From Crotophaga sulcirostris (lineage: Eukaryota; Chordata; Aves; Cuculiformes; Crotophagidae), in the NCBI GenBank assembly GCA_013397455.1, contig VYZB01000055.1, positions 2,772,691 to 2,836,690 of the forward strand: 64,000 nucleotides of DNA, in the 5' to 3' direction. Under the pieces are notes generated by a model. It ran no database searches, was not told where the DNA came from, and saw nothing but the letters and a program-made list of their open reading frames with translations. Made by a program: the position numbers and the translations under genes. Below are positions 34,277-48,508 of this stretch, piece by piece (positions within the stretch are counted from its first letter, which is position 1; every line of letters begins with the position of its first letter).

Positions 34277-37200
34277 GAATTCAGAGAAGCAATTTGCTGA
34301 CTGCTCTGCTGTTATCATTGGAGCACTGACTGGGACTTCATCTTATTGGCATCAATAATATTTTTTACATTCTCAAAAGCAAAATACTAATCAAACTCCA
34401 CTGTCAAATACTCTCCCTGTATGATCCTTTTCTACCTTCACTAAGTCCTCCCAACACCCCACAGCTTTTTCACTCAGGGGAATGCACCTTCTTCAAGGAA
34501 GATCTGTTCTTTCTATGGACCTTTTTTACCACTGTTCTACCAGATGAAAGTTCAGGGCAGGTCTTTGGGTATGGCATAGGGTGAGCAAGGCTGGGAGGAA
34601 GACTGCAGCTTGCAGTCAGGGAGTAATGCTGTTGGAGAGGAGTTAATGCAGGAAAACCCTACCACCTTCTCTATGTTTTCACATGTTCTAGTGTAAGTCT
34701 CCTCCTTATTAGGCATCTGGGACGTGCAGGCTGTTGTGGGACCTTCAGAAAGATTTCTCGTCCTCCCCTCTGGAACTGGGCAACCGTAGCGATGCACAGA
34801 AAGGCATGGAGCTGACTTTCATGGCCTGGAAACAGATTATCTGAAATGCTTTTACTGTAATGAATAATGTTTTACTTAAGGTAGTTGTCCAGTCTTTAAT
34901 TACCTCTTTCATTACTTCCTAGGGAACTAACTGCAAGCCAGATCGCATTCATTGAATTTAAATTGCTTGGATCTGAGAGGCTTTTTCCCTTGGCTGTTTC
35001 GGAGGTCTGGAACTTGCTGTGGAAGTTATCCTGCAAGAACAGAGTGGGAACACTTCCCAGGAACCATACCTTCCAGTTACTGCAGCTATTTTCCACTTGA
35101 TCATTAGATGAAGACAGCGGAATCAGGTGTAGAATTCTGCTTGACACTTGCTGTGTGCAAGCAAGGTCTTCACCACTGGATCCAATCCACTGCTTTTAAA
35201 TGGACATTGCCTTTTCCTTTTATGAAATCCCCTGTGTCTTCATTCTCTCCTCAACTATAATCTCCACTCCAAATTGCTGTTGACCACAAATAACACCAAT
35301 GAGAGTATTTCCTCCTCCTGAATGGCAAGTTCTTGAGCAGTTTGTGGATCTGGGATTTGAATTCAGTCACTCTTCAAAAAGTAGAGAGAGATCGAGGTCT
35401 TACCCCAAGTTCAAATCTGAAGACAAAAGTTTTGAGGGCAATTCAGTCTCCTGGCATTGAAGTGCTGAAACCTAGAGACCTAGAGTGTCTAGAAATACAT
35501 CAGCCTTTCAACCCTCTGACAACTCCAAGTGCCTACCTGTCACACTTGCATAAAACTCAACAACTGTGCAAGGTGTAATCATGTCTCAGAAAGGAGGAAC
35601 AGCTTCTAATTTCCATCATTCTCCTTGTTTTGCACGAATTTCCTTCTTGGCATCATGCAAGGCAGCAGCCAACAGAGTTTGTACTGTGATTGAAGTATGA
35701 CCAGCTTGGCTGAACAGAACAGTTCAGTCTGACCCCAAGACCTGAAGCAGCAAACTCTACAAACACAGCATTATTGATAGAAATGCACGTTTCCTCAGAA
35801 GGCAACTATTCCTACCCACTGCTACAAGCACTGTTTAACCAGCCAAAAATGCTAGCGAGGAGATGGATTAGAAGGCCCAATTCCTTTGCACAGGCATATC
35901 TTTCTGATATTCAGTGGCCATAAACATGCATGCACACACACAAAAAAAAGAAAGAGCAAACAGATTTCCCTGTTTACCTGCACAGCTAGTGAAAAAGGTG
36001 CCTGAAGGGGATGGCTTGTCCCTCTGTGGTGTGACCAGAATGTGGGGCAGAGGAGGCAGAGGGAGGTATCAACATCTCTTAAAAGAAGGCAAAGCTGAGG
36101 CTTTCAGGACCAGCAAAAACATTCTTGATGATCTTACAACAAAAGCAGGTGAAGAATAAATAAGTAAAAGTGCTGGTGTCTTGAAAGGTTCTCAGGCAGC
36201 AGCCCCTGCTGCTTAGCCTCACGCTATGCCATTAATATGGAAAGCTTACAACATACCCTGTAGCACTCCACTGGCAGAAGGCAGCCTCTCAGCAGCAGGC
36301 CTCGTGCAGCCAAGGATCATCTCTGTGATTTTTGTGAGCTAACAAACATCACCAGCCCAGCAGGAGCTCCTTTTTGAAGGGAAGGAGAGCAGCAGGGACG
36401 CCAGGCTGCAGGAAGCACGTGCCAGCCTGTGATCTCTCTGTCTGTGGGCTGGTGAACCAACAGTAAGGTTTTCTGTATCTCACAGCCAGTGAAACCACTG
36501 GATTTTGGAGAAGACCTCAACCTCCTTGCATGAGGCACGCAGGACACCTTTGGTTTTATTGAACTTTTTTCAGGTGTCCTGCTTACGAGCAAAATTTGGG
36601 TCTTAAGTCCAGTTTGACTCTCGGCCACACACAGTTCTTGCAGTTTTCAGGACTGCATTTCTGAGAGGTAGGAAAAAAAAAATCTTGGCTTACAGAACAA
36701 TAACTTGATCACCATTCAGTGGTAAATCACTACAAGAGGCTGACATCACCCTGGTTCACTGGGTCTGAAACAGGGCATTAAACAGTTCTGCAAACCGCTC
36801 ACTTGAATTAACAAAAGAGAATGTGGAGGCTGAAGTGAACAATAGTTAACAATAGATGAAATCTTTCTTGGTGTATAAATCCAGACCCACAATTATTTAG
36901 GCACTTAACTCCAATGAGATCTCTGAGATGTAAGTGTTGTGCACCTCACCCATAGGGTCATGTTAGCATGCTTGACACAGATTCTTATACCTTCCCATGT
37001 GCAAAATGAAAGCCATGCTAGGGCATTAAAAGGTGCCACTGTGGTGTAAAATGAAAGCAAGAGAAAAGGGATTGGCCTTGAGGCAATTGCCCCTCCAAAC
37101 CATTGCTCATTTGAAATAGTATCTTGACAAAGAAGGCTTCCTTCGTTCCTGCTTAGAAACCACAGGTCAGACCTTATTTTAGAAGGTGATTTAGGCGTGC

Positions 37201-40200
37201 TTTAAAAGGTGAGCTCTGACATGTCTTTATTTCCTGAAGCTTGAGAAAACATAGGTATGCAACACTGCCTTAATGCTTTCTGCCTAAGCGGAGCCAGCTC
37301 TCTAAAGCTCAAGGTCTGGTTCCCAAAAGCACGATGTGGTGGGTCACCCTGAATGCAAGCCAAAACAGAAATCTAAACCACCACTAAGAGAAAAAAATTT
37401 CTTTAGTGCAATTAGAACTGTTAGCAGATCATTTTCTGGTTCTCAAGATATCTGACGTGGAACTGAGGACAGAGTAGAAAACAGAAAGCACAGAAATTCT
37501 CACAATGCCACTGAAAGATGGGTGCTCAGCTTCTGGGTAGCGTGCTACGTAAGGCAAAGTTGGAAAATACTTTTACCAGTACAAGGTAGGACAGGAAAGC
37601 AATGGCATGAGTCTCCCTCTCCCAGATATTTGATTGCATAGCTGCAAGGACCAGCTCAGTAGGACAGCTCACAAACCAGTGCAACTCCAAAGACTTATCT
37701 ACAGAGGGCATCTAGCCCCTTAATATCACAGCCTTCGAGATGGCAAGGATTTGATTCTTTTTTCATTTAAATTCCTTTCAGGGGAAATATTGCCAACTCC
37801 TATAGACACTATGTTTACTGACAAATTTAAGTTGTCATTTTTTAGCTTCTCAAATGTCAGGGAGAGATTTAAGGAAAAGGCTGGTTTATTTACAGACTTT
37901 TTTAACATGATGGTGGAGAGCAGCCAGCATAAGAAACTTCATCATTCCTACCCATTCTCAAGTCCCTGTGATCAAAACTCAAATCAACTAGATTTATCTC
38001 CAGGAAGATTTGTAAGATTTTGTAAAATGAAGACAGCATCCAGGTCATTCGGATGCTCTCGATGACTGCTGGTGACAGCAAAAATTCATGAAGAATTCAT
38101 GTGCTTTGAGCATATCCGACAGAGAGATCTCAGTCCATCAGTTTGGTGGTTGTGCTTAACATCCTGCTGGAGTATAAACTGCCCTTTGCAGTGCCACAAC
38201 CAGTCTGCTGCATAACATCCACCAGGTTAGTGACAATCACACGATGGCAGAGAGCAGTTGTCATCCTCACGGCCAACACAGCTGAATGGGACTCAAAGAA
38301 GAATTTGCCCATCTGCACGTGTGCACACACACACGTAAATGCAAACATACTCTGCTCTCTATGTCCTCATCATCCACATGCTGGACTCCAGCTTAGATAA
38401 TTTAACTGAATAAATATTTCATCACCCATTCTGCTTAGAGGAGGGATGACCTGTCCCAGCTCCCAGGGAGGATAATGAAAGATGACACTAATCTGAGCTA
38501 TGTTATTCTTGAGAAGTTGGGGTGGGAGAGGAGACTGGCAGATGAACTGAGAAACTCATTAACTCCTTCTTCAGAAATGTACTCCCTTTGAGCAACTCGC
38601 AGGGATAAAAACACCCTCAGAAGCTGCTTTTTAAGTCACTTAAAGAAAGAAACTGCAAGGGAAAAGCAAGATTGAAAGTGCTGTATTATTCTGAAGGAAT
38701 ACTGGTTAGTTTTGATTCATTAGTGCCTTTTATTTTGAAGGACTGCTAATCTTTTTACAAGTTGAAATACAGCCTGTACACCAGGATCCTTTCACCTGCC
38801 ATCCAAATGCAGCTGTTTAATTGCAGTCATCTACTACAAATGAGGCTTCAGGACTGAAAGCAAGGAAAACTGTTAGCTGTGATGAAAGCTGAAAAAATAT
38901 AAGTTCTACTGTTATGTACAATTGCAGCCTTAGGAACTGAGCTGACCTATCAGAGGAAATATCATGACTGTCAAGGGGAATCATATGGTATTAAATGATT
39001 GGCAAGTGTTTGCAACTGTTAACTGACATGAGCCAGTCAAACACTCATGCTCCAGGGAACAGTGGGAGCAGATATGCATCCTGGAAACTGTCCTCCACCT
39101 GCTTCTGCTAAACCTGCACAGATTCCTCTACCACACCAGCATCCTGAATCACAACAGCACAGAAAGCTCATCCCTAACTTCTTTTTTTCTTATCATTCCC
39201 AAGGGTCATCACTTAATTTCTTACCTTACAAGATGCAAGACAGACATCATCATTTCCTTTCTTGGTCTTCTTTTGAGAGTAAGAACTCAGAAAAACTCAG
39301 AAAGATCATGTAGTTCAATGATCATCAGGTATTATGTAACTTCTGTTTCAGCTCCCTCTGGCAGGGCAGGTGATTTCAAAGCTGGAGTCCATGGACTCAG
39401 TTCCCTGTGTTGATGGCTCTTGTAGCAATACAAAGGCATCAAGCTGTGACACATTCTTCTATGTCCAGAAATTATTAAGAAACTGTAGGATCTACCAGGC
39501 AAAAGAGATGTTGTTTGTTGAACCATAACAACTCAGGCTGTTTAACTTACATCCTGAATTCTTCTTGGAGGCCTGCCAGCTTCTCTTTATATCACAGTTA
39601 CTCAAAATGTTTGCATAGAGAAAAAGATACTGGAGTATGTTACACATAGTCCTTGCTTACAATAAAAACTATACATGTTTTGTAAGCAGTGAGGGTTTCC
39701 TTATGATGTTTGAATGGTGAAACTAAAAGAAGGAGCAGATGCAGCAGATATAAACATTATGTTTTAGAGACTAAGACATCCTGGCTTCACCCTGCCTCAT
39801 ACAGTGAAGTCGTTGTGACAAGATTGAAGGGTTTTCTTTTGCAGCGTTCTGATCCAAGCACTGAGGAAGCTGGAGTTGCATTGCAGACTGCAGCATCCTT
39901 TCAAACAAAGTGGATCAAAAGGCAGAGATTTTCATGCAGTCTTTTCACTCCTTACCTGCATTATCCCTCTCTTAACCAATAGATCCTGAATTAGATACAC
40001 TTAGGGAACTTAGAGCAATTCTTCTTAAAAGAGGAGTCTGACAGTGTCCTTATTCTGCCCTCCTGCCATGCTTCAGGATTCTGACATAACTTGGTTGTCC
40101 TGATACTGAGAGTCAGTTTTGGATGCACCACACTTCTCCGTTTTGTAAATAAGGATTTTCACAGATCTGAAAAGAGTTAGGCATTCAAAATCCCTATCAG

Positions 40201-42000
40201 GCATACTTGGTTGCTTGAACTGTGTCTAGGATAGTTATATACCTGGCACATAGATACATCAATACCTTTGTAGTCTTGGTCCAATGATGATCTTCCCTGG
40301 TTCTGCTGGATGAGCCTGTTGTGAAATGCAACACACGATGTGTCACAAGCAGCTCTCTCTTCTGGAGGAAGGGAATGGTGCAGAAAAATAGGTAAGTTTA
40401 CAACTGAATTAGCAAAAGTGCCATGTTAAACTTGCAAAATCTTTCCATCATTGACCATTTACACAGTACTGATGCCCGAGGGTTCTTGCATAGAACATGA
40501 AGCTAACTTTGCAACAGACTTTTGTCATAACGCAGATACAGACAAAAGTAAGCTCATGCCCTTGATCATTAGCAGAGTCTAGTTCCAACACTAAGACTGA
40601 GAGAGTGCTGATGTCTGCACAAGAAACAAGGGATTGGTTTTGGTTGTTGGGGTTTTAGGTGTTGTTTTTCTTTTTTTAATTGAATGTATATCACAAAAAA
40701 AGCAAAGTCATGGAGAGATGTAAAATAAGGTTTTGGTGAATGTTCTGCTTTCTCCCACCCATGATAATAAGGCAAGCTTTCTGGGTAGTGCTTTGCTCAG
40801 TGAGAACCAACTAAAACCATATTGGACAAATGGGTCACACATTTGGTTAAGAACCTAGTGGTCTGTAGAGGCTTATGTTGCCTTGTTGGATGTCAGATTT
40901 GTATTTTACACTAGCGTTACACTAAGTTTCATTGACAACCCTGTCTGTACAAGCAATGCAGAGCAACAGTCCCTGTCCCTGGTTCTAGATCCTCTGGGAG
41001 GACTTTGGGAACATAGTTGTTGACGTCTATGTGAGCAGAATCACATCCTGTGACCTTATCAAGATTCCTATGCTCCTCATTCTCGCCTCATTTAAAAGTC
41101 ACTTGTGAGACTCAAAGTTTCCAAATAATTTTGGTCTTGAATATAACCAGGCCTGGGAAAATTTATTTTCATTATGGGAAGTTTGGAAAAGTTGCAGCTA
41201 TGTGGAAAAAAATATAAGATGGTATAATGCAAGCTGCTATAAACCTTCGCTCTAGCATTTCTGTTAGCAACTGTTGCAATGACAAAAACAAAACCACGGA
41301 CCTATTCAAAAGGGATATTTGCAGTTGTGAAGGAGGAAAATCACAAAGATGTCATTCACTTTTTTGTGGGTTGGGATTTGTGTAGCAAGGAAGATAGGTT
41401 TGCTAGATTGCATGGGGAAACATTTTGATGTTATATGCAGAGCAGATCCATGCACGCTACCTGGGAATAGAAGGAACTGGAGTCAGTGTTAGGAGAGGTT
41501 TTTTTCCATTGCAATGCATCTTGCTTGAACAGACAGCTGTTAGCAAGCAGGGTAACTTATAACACCATTGGTTAGACACAAGGTAATATTAAGGCTCTGC
41601 ATTTGATCTCCAAATTCTAAGATATTCAGGTTGTTAGGGCTCAACACTTTGACTAATATAAACAGCCTTGGAGATAACAGTCAATGTTTCATCTCCACCT
41701 GGGGATATTTAATGGTTATTTGAAGAGGGTTTTTTTTCAATTTATTTTGCTTTTCTTTAGGGAGAAGGACCTAATCCTGCTGCAGCATTTATTTAATATA
41801 ACTCTTTTAAAGTGGCTTCTTGCAGTTTTCAGGTTTGCTTGAGACTTAAAAATGTTAAAGCAAACAGTGTAGAGCCTTTTATTCTCTTTGTCACCATGAG
41901 AAAAAATCATCAGATTTAGAATTCTATATGAAAAGATATATCAAGGAGAAAACAAGCCACAACAGTCTAAAGAAAAAAAGAGATGCTTACATTCTTGGAA
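34277..42000. other. Unique non-coding DNA
   Basis: No gene is recognised. Open frames reach about 104 codons (36317-36628 minus; 37751-38065 plus) without recognisable domains. A possible very old palindromic repeat, with the motif TTAGGCACTTAA, lies at about 36881-36950 (see findings). Small direct repeats occur near 38085 (AATTCATGAAG) and 39287 (AACTCAGAAA). Short CA runs occur near 35935 and 38326. Confidence 0.6.
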
Positions 42001-45000
42001 GGCCTGTGGAAAAAAATAAAAGCATTCCTCATACACAAATGGTTTAAGGCATTATGAACAGATCTTTAAAAGTTCATCTGAGTTGAATCCAGGCTTTCAA
42101 ATTCCAACGTGAGGTGTCTTAGATTTCTTTGTTAATCACATTTAAACAAAAACCTTTTTATGTTCTCCTAAACTAACAAGAATGGAAGATAAAAAGATTA
42201 GAAATGTGCAGTTGCAAATGCTTTTGACCCTGAAGGTCTTCAGCACTGTTCTTAAAGAGAATCTAGCCAGTACTCTTCTCCAAAAGTGGTGCAATCCATG
42301 ACGGGAAATTCAGCAACAGTGGTTTTGTATAAATGGATGACTTTTTGGTCATTACTTTTTTATCGCTAACTCAGACTTTCTTTTCCACCAGGACCAAACA
42401 GAGTGAAAGGAACTGGAGCTACTATTCTGCTCCTGCAGGCTCTCTTTCCCTAGGTTTCCAGGGTGTCTAGAGGGGAGCTCACACACAGACCACAGACCAC
42501 TGCAAAGCCAAATGGCCCAGAAGTCCTGGAGGCCCCGTTGGCAGCTGACGTGCCCTCTTCTGCTCCCTGCAGCTGCAACGGTGACAGGGTGTGGGGTGAC
42601 AAGCACAAACTCCTGTTGTCACCTTTCCGATGAAGGGGACGTAGTTTCTGAAGGAGGTGATTTTTCTCAAATCTCACTGTGCCTGTAGCTCCCTTGTTAG
42701 CTGCTAGATCATATCCACCTGATAAATTATGTGCATTTCAGGTCCATCTAACTCAGAACTGGACTTTAACTTCACAACAGTGGTCTGACCCAAGGCTTGC
42801 ACTGAACCTGTAGGAAATGGCCTGAACAATGCAGACTTTCGGCTGCTGGCCAGAAGCAGAAAACATGAAAGTAAAATAATATTGGTTTGCTTCCAGTTTC
42901 CTGCAGCAATCAGAGCAGTGACATGAATAGTCTTTTCCCGTGGAAGAAGCCAACCAAAGCAACGAACTGGGAGTCTCTATAGAGCACATTCCCAGAGGGA
43001 ACTGCAAACCAGCAGCAATTGGCCTTCTGGTTCAGACCCAAAAGGAATGGTGATTTTGATGGGGTTATAGCTGGATTCAATTAAAATGTTTTCGCTGTTA
43101 TCTGAATCTGATATTTTCCCTCCTTTTGCCACATACCAAGAAGTCCACTGAATCCCACTTGCCCTGAATCCTTTCTGGACATTTTGCTCTGGACAGTTTG
43201 GAGGCAGGGCCCAACAGCAGAAATGCAAGGGAAATTATTTTATTTACCTGTGCCACTATATTGTAACACACAAACCCAGTTGACCAAAAGAAACTTAGAT
43301 TTAGAGTGATATTTCCCAAGATTTTCCCTTTGATTTCAATGGATAGCATTAGTTTTGAATTCTGAACATTATTATCATAGGGATTTGGGAAATTTGCTGA
43401 AAGGAATTGTCTTGAAATTCCAGAACATGGTTGCTTAGAGGCTTTTTGTCAGTCCTTTTGTATCCTATTTCATAAACATTTTCAAAGAACTTTGCTTTTG
43501 AAATGCCTTTCAAAGAATTTCACCTTCTTCTCCTATCATACGCATGAAAAAACCTTTCAGAATTTAACAGTTACTTTATGTAATCCTCCTTGCATATTTA
43601 CATGCATTATTTTTATTTATTTTGTTAAGATTAAAATAAAAAGCATTTTAAAAATATATAGTAACATAGATGTCTTTAATTGCATGGCCACAGAACCTAA
43701 AAACAAACAATTTTACCTGCTATTTTGTACGTGACAGTAACCAGTAGCAGATCCTTAGTGAAAGAGCATAAAAAACTAGGCTTGCATACATTGACTCTCT
43801 CTCTAGCATCTCATCCCCAGAGTTTGTGGTGCAGCTCTCTGTGGGAATATACATCAGAGAGATGCATGAATCTGTGCTTTATTCTGTACCCATCCGTGGG
43901 GAAAGCTCTTCATTAATTTAAATTCTCTGAAGGGTACAGAGAACTGAAAGAAAGGGAACATCCTTGGAGGGATTTTCTCAGATGCATGGCATAGCTACTT
44001 TATCATAACAGGAACTGCACTCTATCTTGCCTTTGATAAGGTATTATTAGAGATATCTTAGATACATATTATAGGCAGTTTGTTCATAGACACTAGCCTC
44101 CCACCTCCTATCCTGCATGTTTTGCACAGACCAACTTCCCTCCCTGTTGAGTCCTTCACCTTAGGGATTATCCTAAGTCATATATTTAGAAGGAAGCACT
44201 GGTTGTGTGTATAATATTAGTCATAAGCATGTACAACTAATCTGGCTAACAGATATCTAGAGGTACCAATGACAGTTTTCAGATTTCATCAGTAATGCAT
44301 CATGGGGATTTCTAACTTCTATGATTCCACCTTCAACCTTTTTTCTAGAAAGCCATCACCAAATACAGAGAATTTTGTCCCAGCCTTGGTTGTGACATCA
44401 TTATTTCTTCTTAAGATAAGATATTTTTTAAAATAAAATGAAGGTGTGCTTGGATTACAAGCAGAATTGATTTTTCTGTAAGCATAAAGTGCAATTTGAA
44501 GTCGAAATGTTTCAAAACTTGAAAAGTTTCAAAACAACTGTTGAAGAAGCAGGGCAAAAAAATGGAAAGCAGTCATTTTTTTAAAAACCATATATTACAC
44601 AAAAGTTCTATCCAAACTTTAATAAACAAAGAATTTATTCAAAATAAGGAAATGGCTACTTTTAAGGTGAAAGTTAATATAATGAGGATTACTGTGATAT
44701 TTCTTCAATATGTTGCAATCCATATTTATGGATAGACTAATTAAGACAAGAAAAAAAATGTCTGATGTTAAATAGGATATAGGAAAGTAAATCAAAGAAC
44801 GTACCTGAGAAAGGTATGTTGAGTAATCACCTGGCTTGAGAGTGACCCAAAATCCTTCTTATTTTATCAGCATTAATATTATTTTTAGCACTTTCCATTC
44901 AAACTGTGCTAAAACCATACATGAAGTCTTCTGAGAGGAAGTGCTACTGGTCCATTTCAGGGTGGGATGAATGAATCCATGGAGCTGCCTTTATGGAGAC

Positions 45001-46507
45001 TTTAGATGACCAGCATTTATTTCTCCATAAATGCTGATGGGATTTTGAGTCTTCTCCACCTTGTGAGTCACATCTGGAAAAACAGCCTTCCAATCACATA
45101 CTTAAACCCCACACATGCAGGTAATAGGCATGGTACCTGCAAGCAAAGTAGCCATCTGGGCAGCTCTGAATGGTTTGCAAGTGTGAGGATCTTGTTTGTC
45201 TGGGTAAGCTCAGTGAGGAAATGCAGGTGCACTTTACACTAATTAAGTTCATGCAATGCTTATACACAGCACCTGGGACTCTAGCTCATTACCTTGGTGA
45301 AGTTATTACATTTGAGAACAGGTGTCTAACAGAGTGCACGACCTAAGGCCAGATGTACAGAGAAATGCAAGCACTCACATCCTCCAAAACATCTCTGAAG
45401 TGCTACCTAACCCAGAGATTTCTCATTCCTGTTCATTCAAAGTCTCCAGAAAGATGTTCTGCACCTTCTGTGAATGCTGGTGCAGGGCATATGAGCTGCT
45501 GAACAGTGTCAACAGAACCAGCCCACTCCTGTCCAGGCATCCTTCCAGGCCTAGGGGACTATCTTAGGGGCAAGAATCCCCTTTAGGGCACCTCACCCAA
45601 GCTGTCCCATTCCTTACTGCTCTCAGCAAGAGCTGGGCTCAAAGTCTGGCTATAATTAGAGCAGGCAGGTACTGAATCTGAGCTTGAGTGACTTTGTGTT
45701 CCTGGATAAGGGCACAGGATGAGAAGACCACTCCCTTGTTCACTGCAGTTCACCTGTGAGAAGGGATTGAGTTCAAACAATTCCCTTGAAGGAGCTTCAC
45801 ATGCTGAGAAGGGCCACACATGGGCATCTGAGCTGCTGGCCAACAACAGAGTACGTGGTAGTTGCCCAATAAGGATGTTGATTCTTACTCTCATTTTTTC
45901 CTAACACATTTTACAGGCAATTAGGTGCCTAATTTAGGAAGCTACAAGCACAAGGATAAGGATAAACAAAGTAATTTATGAAGCTCTACCTACCCATCCT
46001 TCACTGGTTTCTCACATTCTTGAAGGACCAGGAAAAGTCTGTTTCAGCTGGTTTTAGGGCTGGAGTTCATCCACAAACCCTGCCTGTAATCACAGCACTC
46101 CTCCATGCTGATCCTGCATTTGTTACTTGAGCCAAAATTTCTGTGCTTGATAAGATCCATCAGCTGGTCCTTGTAGAAGACCTGTTCAGAGAGAGGTCAA
46201 ATAGTGGCCTTAGACAGAATCACAATATTTTGAGTTCTTTAATTCCTCCCTCATAAAACTGCACTGTGCAACAGAACTGCATGTCCAAAAAAGCTCTCCA
46301 TGTTCATCTGCCCTTTAAAAAAAAAGACTTAATGAGAAAATCAAGTGTCCCTTCAGTGGAATTACATTTGAAAATGGAAGCACAGCAAGGCAATTTGCCT
46401 CAGTAACTAATTTCTGATGTCTGTAGCTTAGAAACATCAATACTTTAGCAGCCACTGCTTTGGATAATTGGAAATAACGGTGATTCTTTCACATAAACTG
46501 ATGTGAA

Positions 46508-46520
46508 GGCTGACTCAGCC
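46508..46520. promoter_or_regulatory. MAF recognition element-like palindrome
   Basis: GGCTGACTCAGCC matches the T-MARE core (GCTGACTCAGC) in full and differs from the longer TGCTGACTCAGCA form only at the outermost bases. Large and small MAF, NRF2-MAF and AP-1 proteins are known to bind such sites. Occupancy here is untested. Confidence 0.4.
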
Positions 46521-46754
46521 TGGATTTCCACTCTGCGGGTTCATTTTCAGTGTCAAACTGAAAAAGACTTGAGGAAATATTCTCTACCCATGCATCAGAG
46601 GAAATAATTCATTATTGAGGAAAAAAAAAATCCATTGCCAAAGTATGAAGAGGTAGGGGATTGTGTTTAATTTGAGTAAAGGCTGTTCAAAGTTTGTTTA
46701 GAAAAGAAAAGCTTAAAGTGTTCTAGACTTTTCAACCATTAAAAGTTAATTAGC

Positions 46755-46768
46755 GTTGCCACGGTAGC
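46755..46768 (+). promoter_or_regulatory. RFX X-box-like site
   Basis: GTTGCC-AC-GGTAGC fits the X-box pattern GTNRCC-(0-3 N)-RGYAAC at 11 of 12 defined positions (the mismatch is G for A near the end). A homeodomain-type TTAATTAG lies just upstream (about 46746-46753). Two CpGs fall in this short stretch. RFX factors act on ciliary, neural and immune genes. No promoter is visible here, so any role would be as a distal element. Confidence 0.35.
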
Positions 46769-48489
46769 CTGAAAACTTAAGGGTGCACAGTGTCTTAATT
46801 TGGTTATGCCTGCACACTTTTGGCAAGCTGTGTTATCTCAGTGTCTTGCTCCGTTATCATTTATTACACACTGAGTGGAAAACATTACACAAGCTGGCAA
46901 CCTGTGAAGCAGTGTGAGTCCCAGAGTGTTGTTTTCCAAAGCATCTATGAACATTTTCCTCAGATTTTAGTATGTGGGCATTCAAGTCCTTATGCTTCCA
47001 CAGGACTTTGACGGAGTGAGGATGAGAAAGTTTGCAAACCTCAGACTATTTGCGTTTATATTTCTTTCTTAAAGCAAAGAAAATTCCCACAACAGAATAA
47101 GTCATTAATGTTAAAATGGAGTTAATCACCAACATAACCACTAAGAAAAACCACATTGTCAAATCATTGGATAATACATTCAAAGTAGTATAAAACCAGC
47201 ACTTACTGCTCCTACAGTCCCACCTTTTGAAGCAGCAGAGCTGAAATATAGCACTAGGCTAGGAAGCAGTTATTATATCTCAACCCTGAATACTCCTAAG
47301 AGGGGAAATTTTTTCTTCTTAGTGGCAGCTTTTTTCCTTCAGGCTGTGGTCGTGGCAGTGTCAGTACATCTCCTGCACAGAGGGAGATCTGGAGAAGCTG
47401 GCCCCAGAGTATTCCCATTCTCCAAAGATCAAGGTTGTGTCACCGGGTATTTTCATGGGCACTTGGAGGAGCCTCAGCAAGGAGTAACGGGAACTGTCAG
47501 TGCTGTTCCCTCTGTTCTCCTTTCCTACTATTTTATTATTTACCTCTACATTACAGCGTGATGTGCAGATCTGCTGTTTTGCCTGAGGGAGTCTGTCTTA
47601 CTGCCTTGCAAGTGAATGAAATGTTACCATTGACAGTTTGCATCTTTGGACCACTGAGGGCTGTAATATGCAAACACGGATTTACCCAGAGGGAGGGAGC
47701 AGGCAGAGGTCAGTGTCCTCCACACTAGCTCTGCCTGAGGCACCATGTGCTTGAAGTCACATCACAAGCAAGGGTTTTGCTAATGAATTGTGGCCTTATC
47801 AATAATGAAGTGACCCCCAAACTGCCAGGGTTCTAGAGCAAAACACATGATCCCAACATGAATCTGCACCGTGCAGTCTCACTTCAGCTTCAGGCTGAAG
47901 GCCTTTTCTTATTGTCTTGATGGGTCCCTGGATTTTGTTTTGGTGACATTTCACAGAAGACATTTCAATTGCCATTGATATTTCAAATGTAAAACAAATG
48001 GTGTTGCAAAAGACTCAGAATAAATCACCCTTCAAATACAAGTGACATGAAATTGAATAAGTCATGGCTGAAGAACAAGCTGCAGTAAAAAGAGTTCTCT
48101 GCTCATTTTTTAATGATCATTATCTGCATGAATATCTGTAGATCCATATTTAAAGTAAATATTATTTAATGATTTCTCATTTATTTATACACCATTATTT
48201 TTTATATCTGCAATGAAGAGACTGTGTTTTCCCCTTAACTATATCATGTTCAAGAAAGACCTGACAGTGTATAAGAGAACTTGCTTAATAGTCATAGGTT
48301 TGTCTCCAGCAATTTTTCAACCTGCCTGTCTCCATCTGAGTACTTATGAAACATTAGTCATGACAGGCTGTAGATTCAGTTCATGCATTTTTGGATCATG
48401 CATTTTCCAAAATTTAAAACTATTTTAAATTAAGGAATACAAGAAACAAAGGTACTATTCTTTTAATACTTCTTATTCCTATAATCCCT

Positions 48490-48508
48490 NNNNNNNNNNN
48501 NNNNNNNN
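48490..48508. other. Assembly gap (19 N)
   Basis: Nineteen consecutive N. The flanks (AT-rich on the left, unremarkable on the right) give no hint of what is missing, and the true gap length may differ. A minus-strand open frame running through the gap (48479-48877) is not meaningful. Confidence 1.

Larger units (their letters stand above)
42001..48489. other. Unique non-coding DNA with candidate transcription-factor sites
   Basis: No gene or clear transposon is recognised. The 42.35-42.68 kb stretch is G+C-richer and carries three overlapping minus-strand frames without domains. Segment 46.5-46.8 kb has a MAF-like palindrome and an RFX X-box-like site. A 12-base perfect palindrome TAATGATCATTA lies at 48111-48122. 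A TTAGGTGCCTAA motif at 45921-45932 may belong to an old repeat. The 45.3-45.9 kb part looks repeat-like but matches nothing I can name. Confidence 0.55.
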
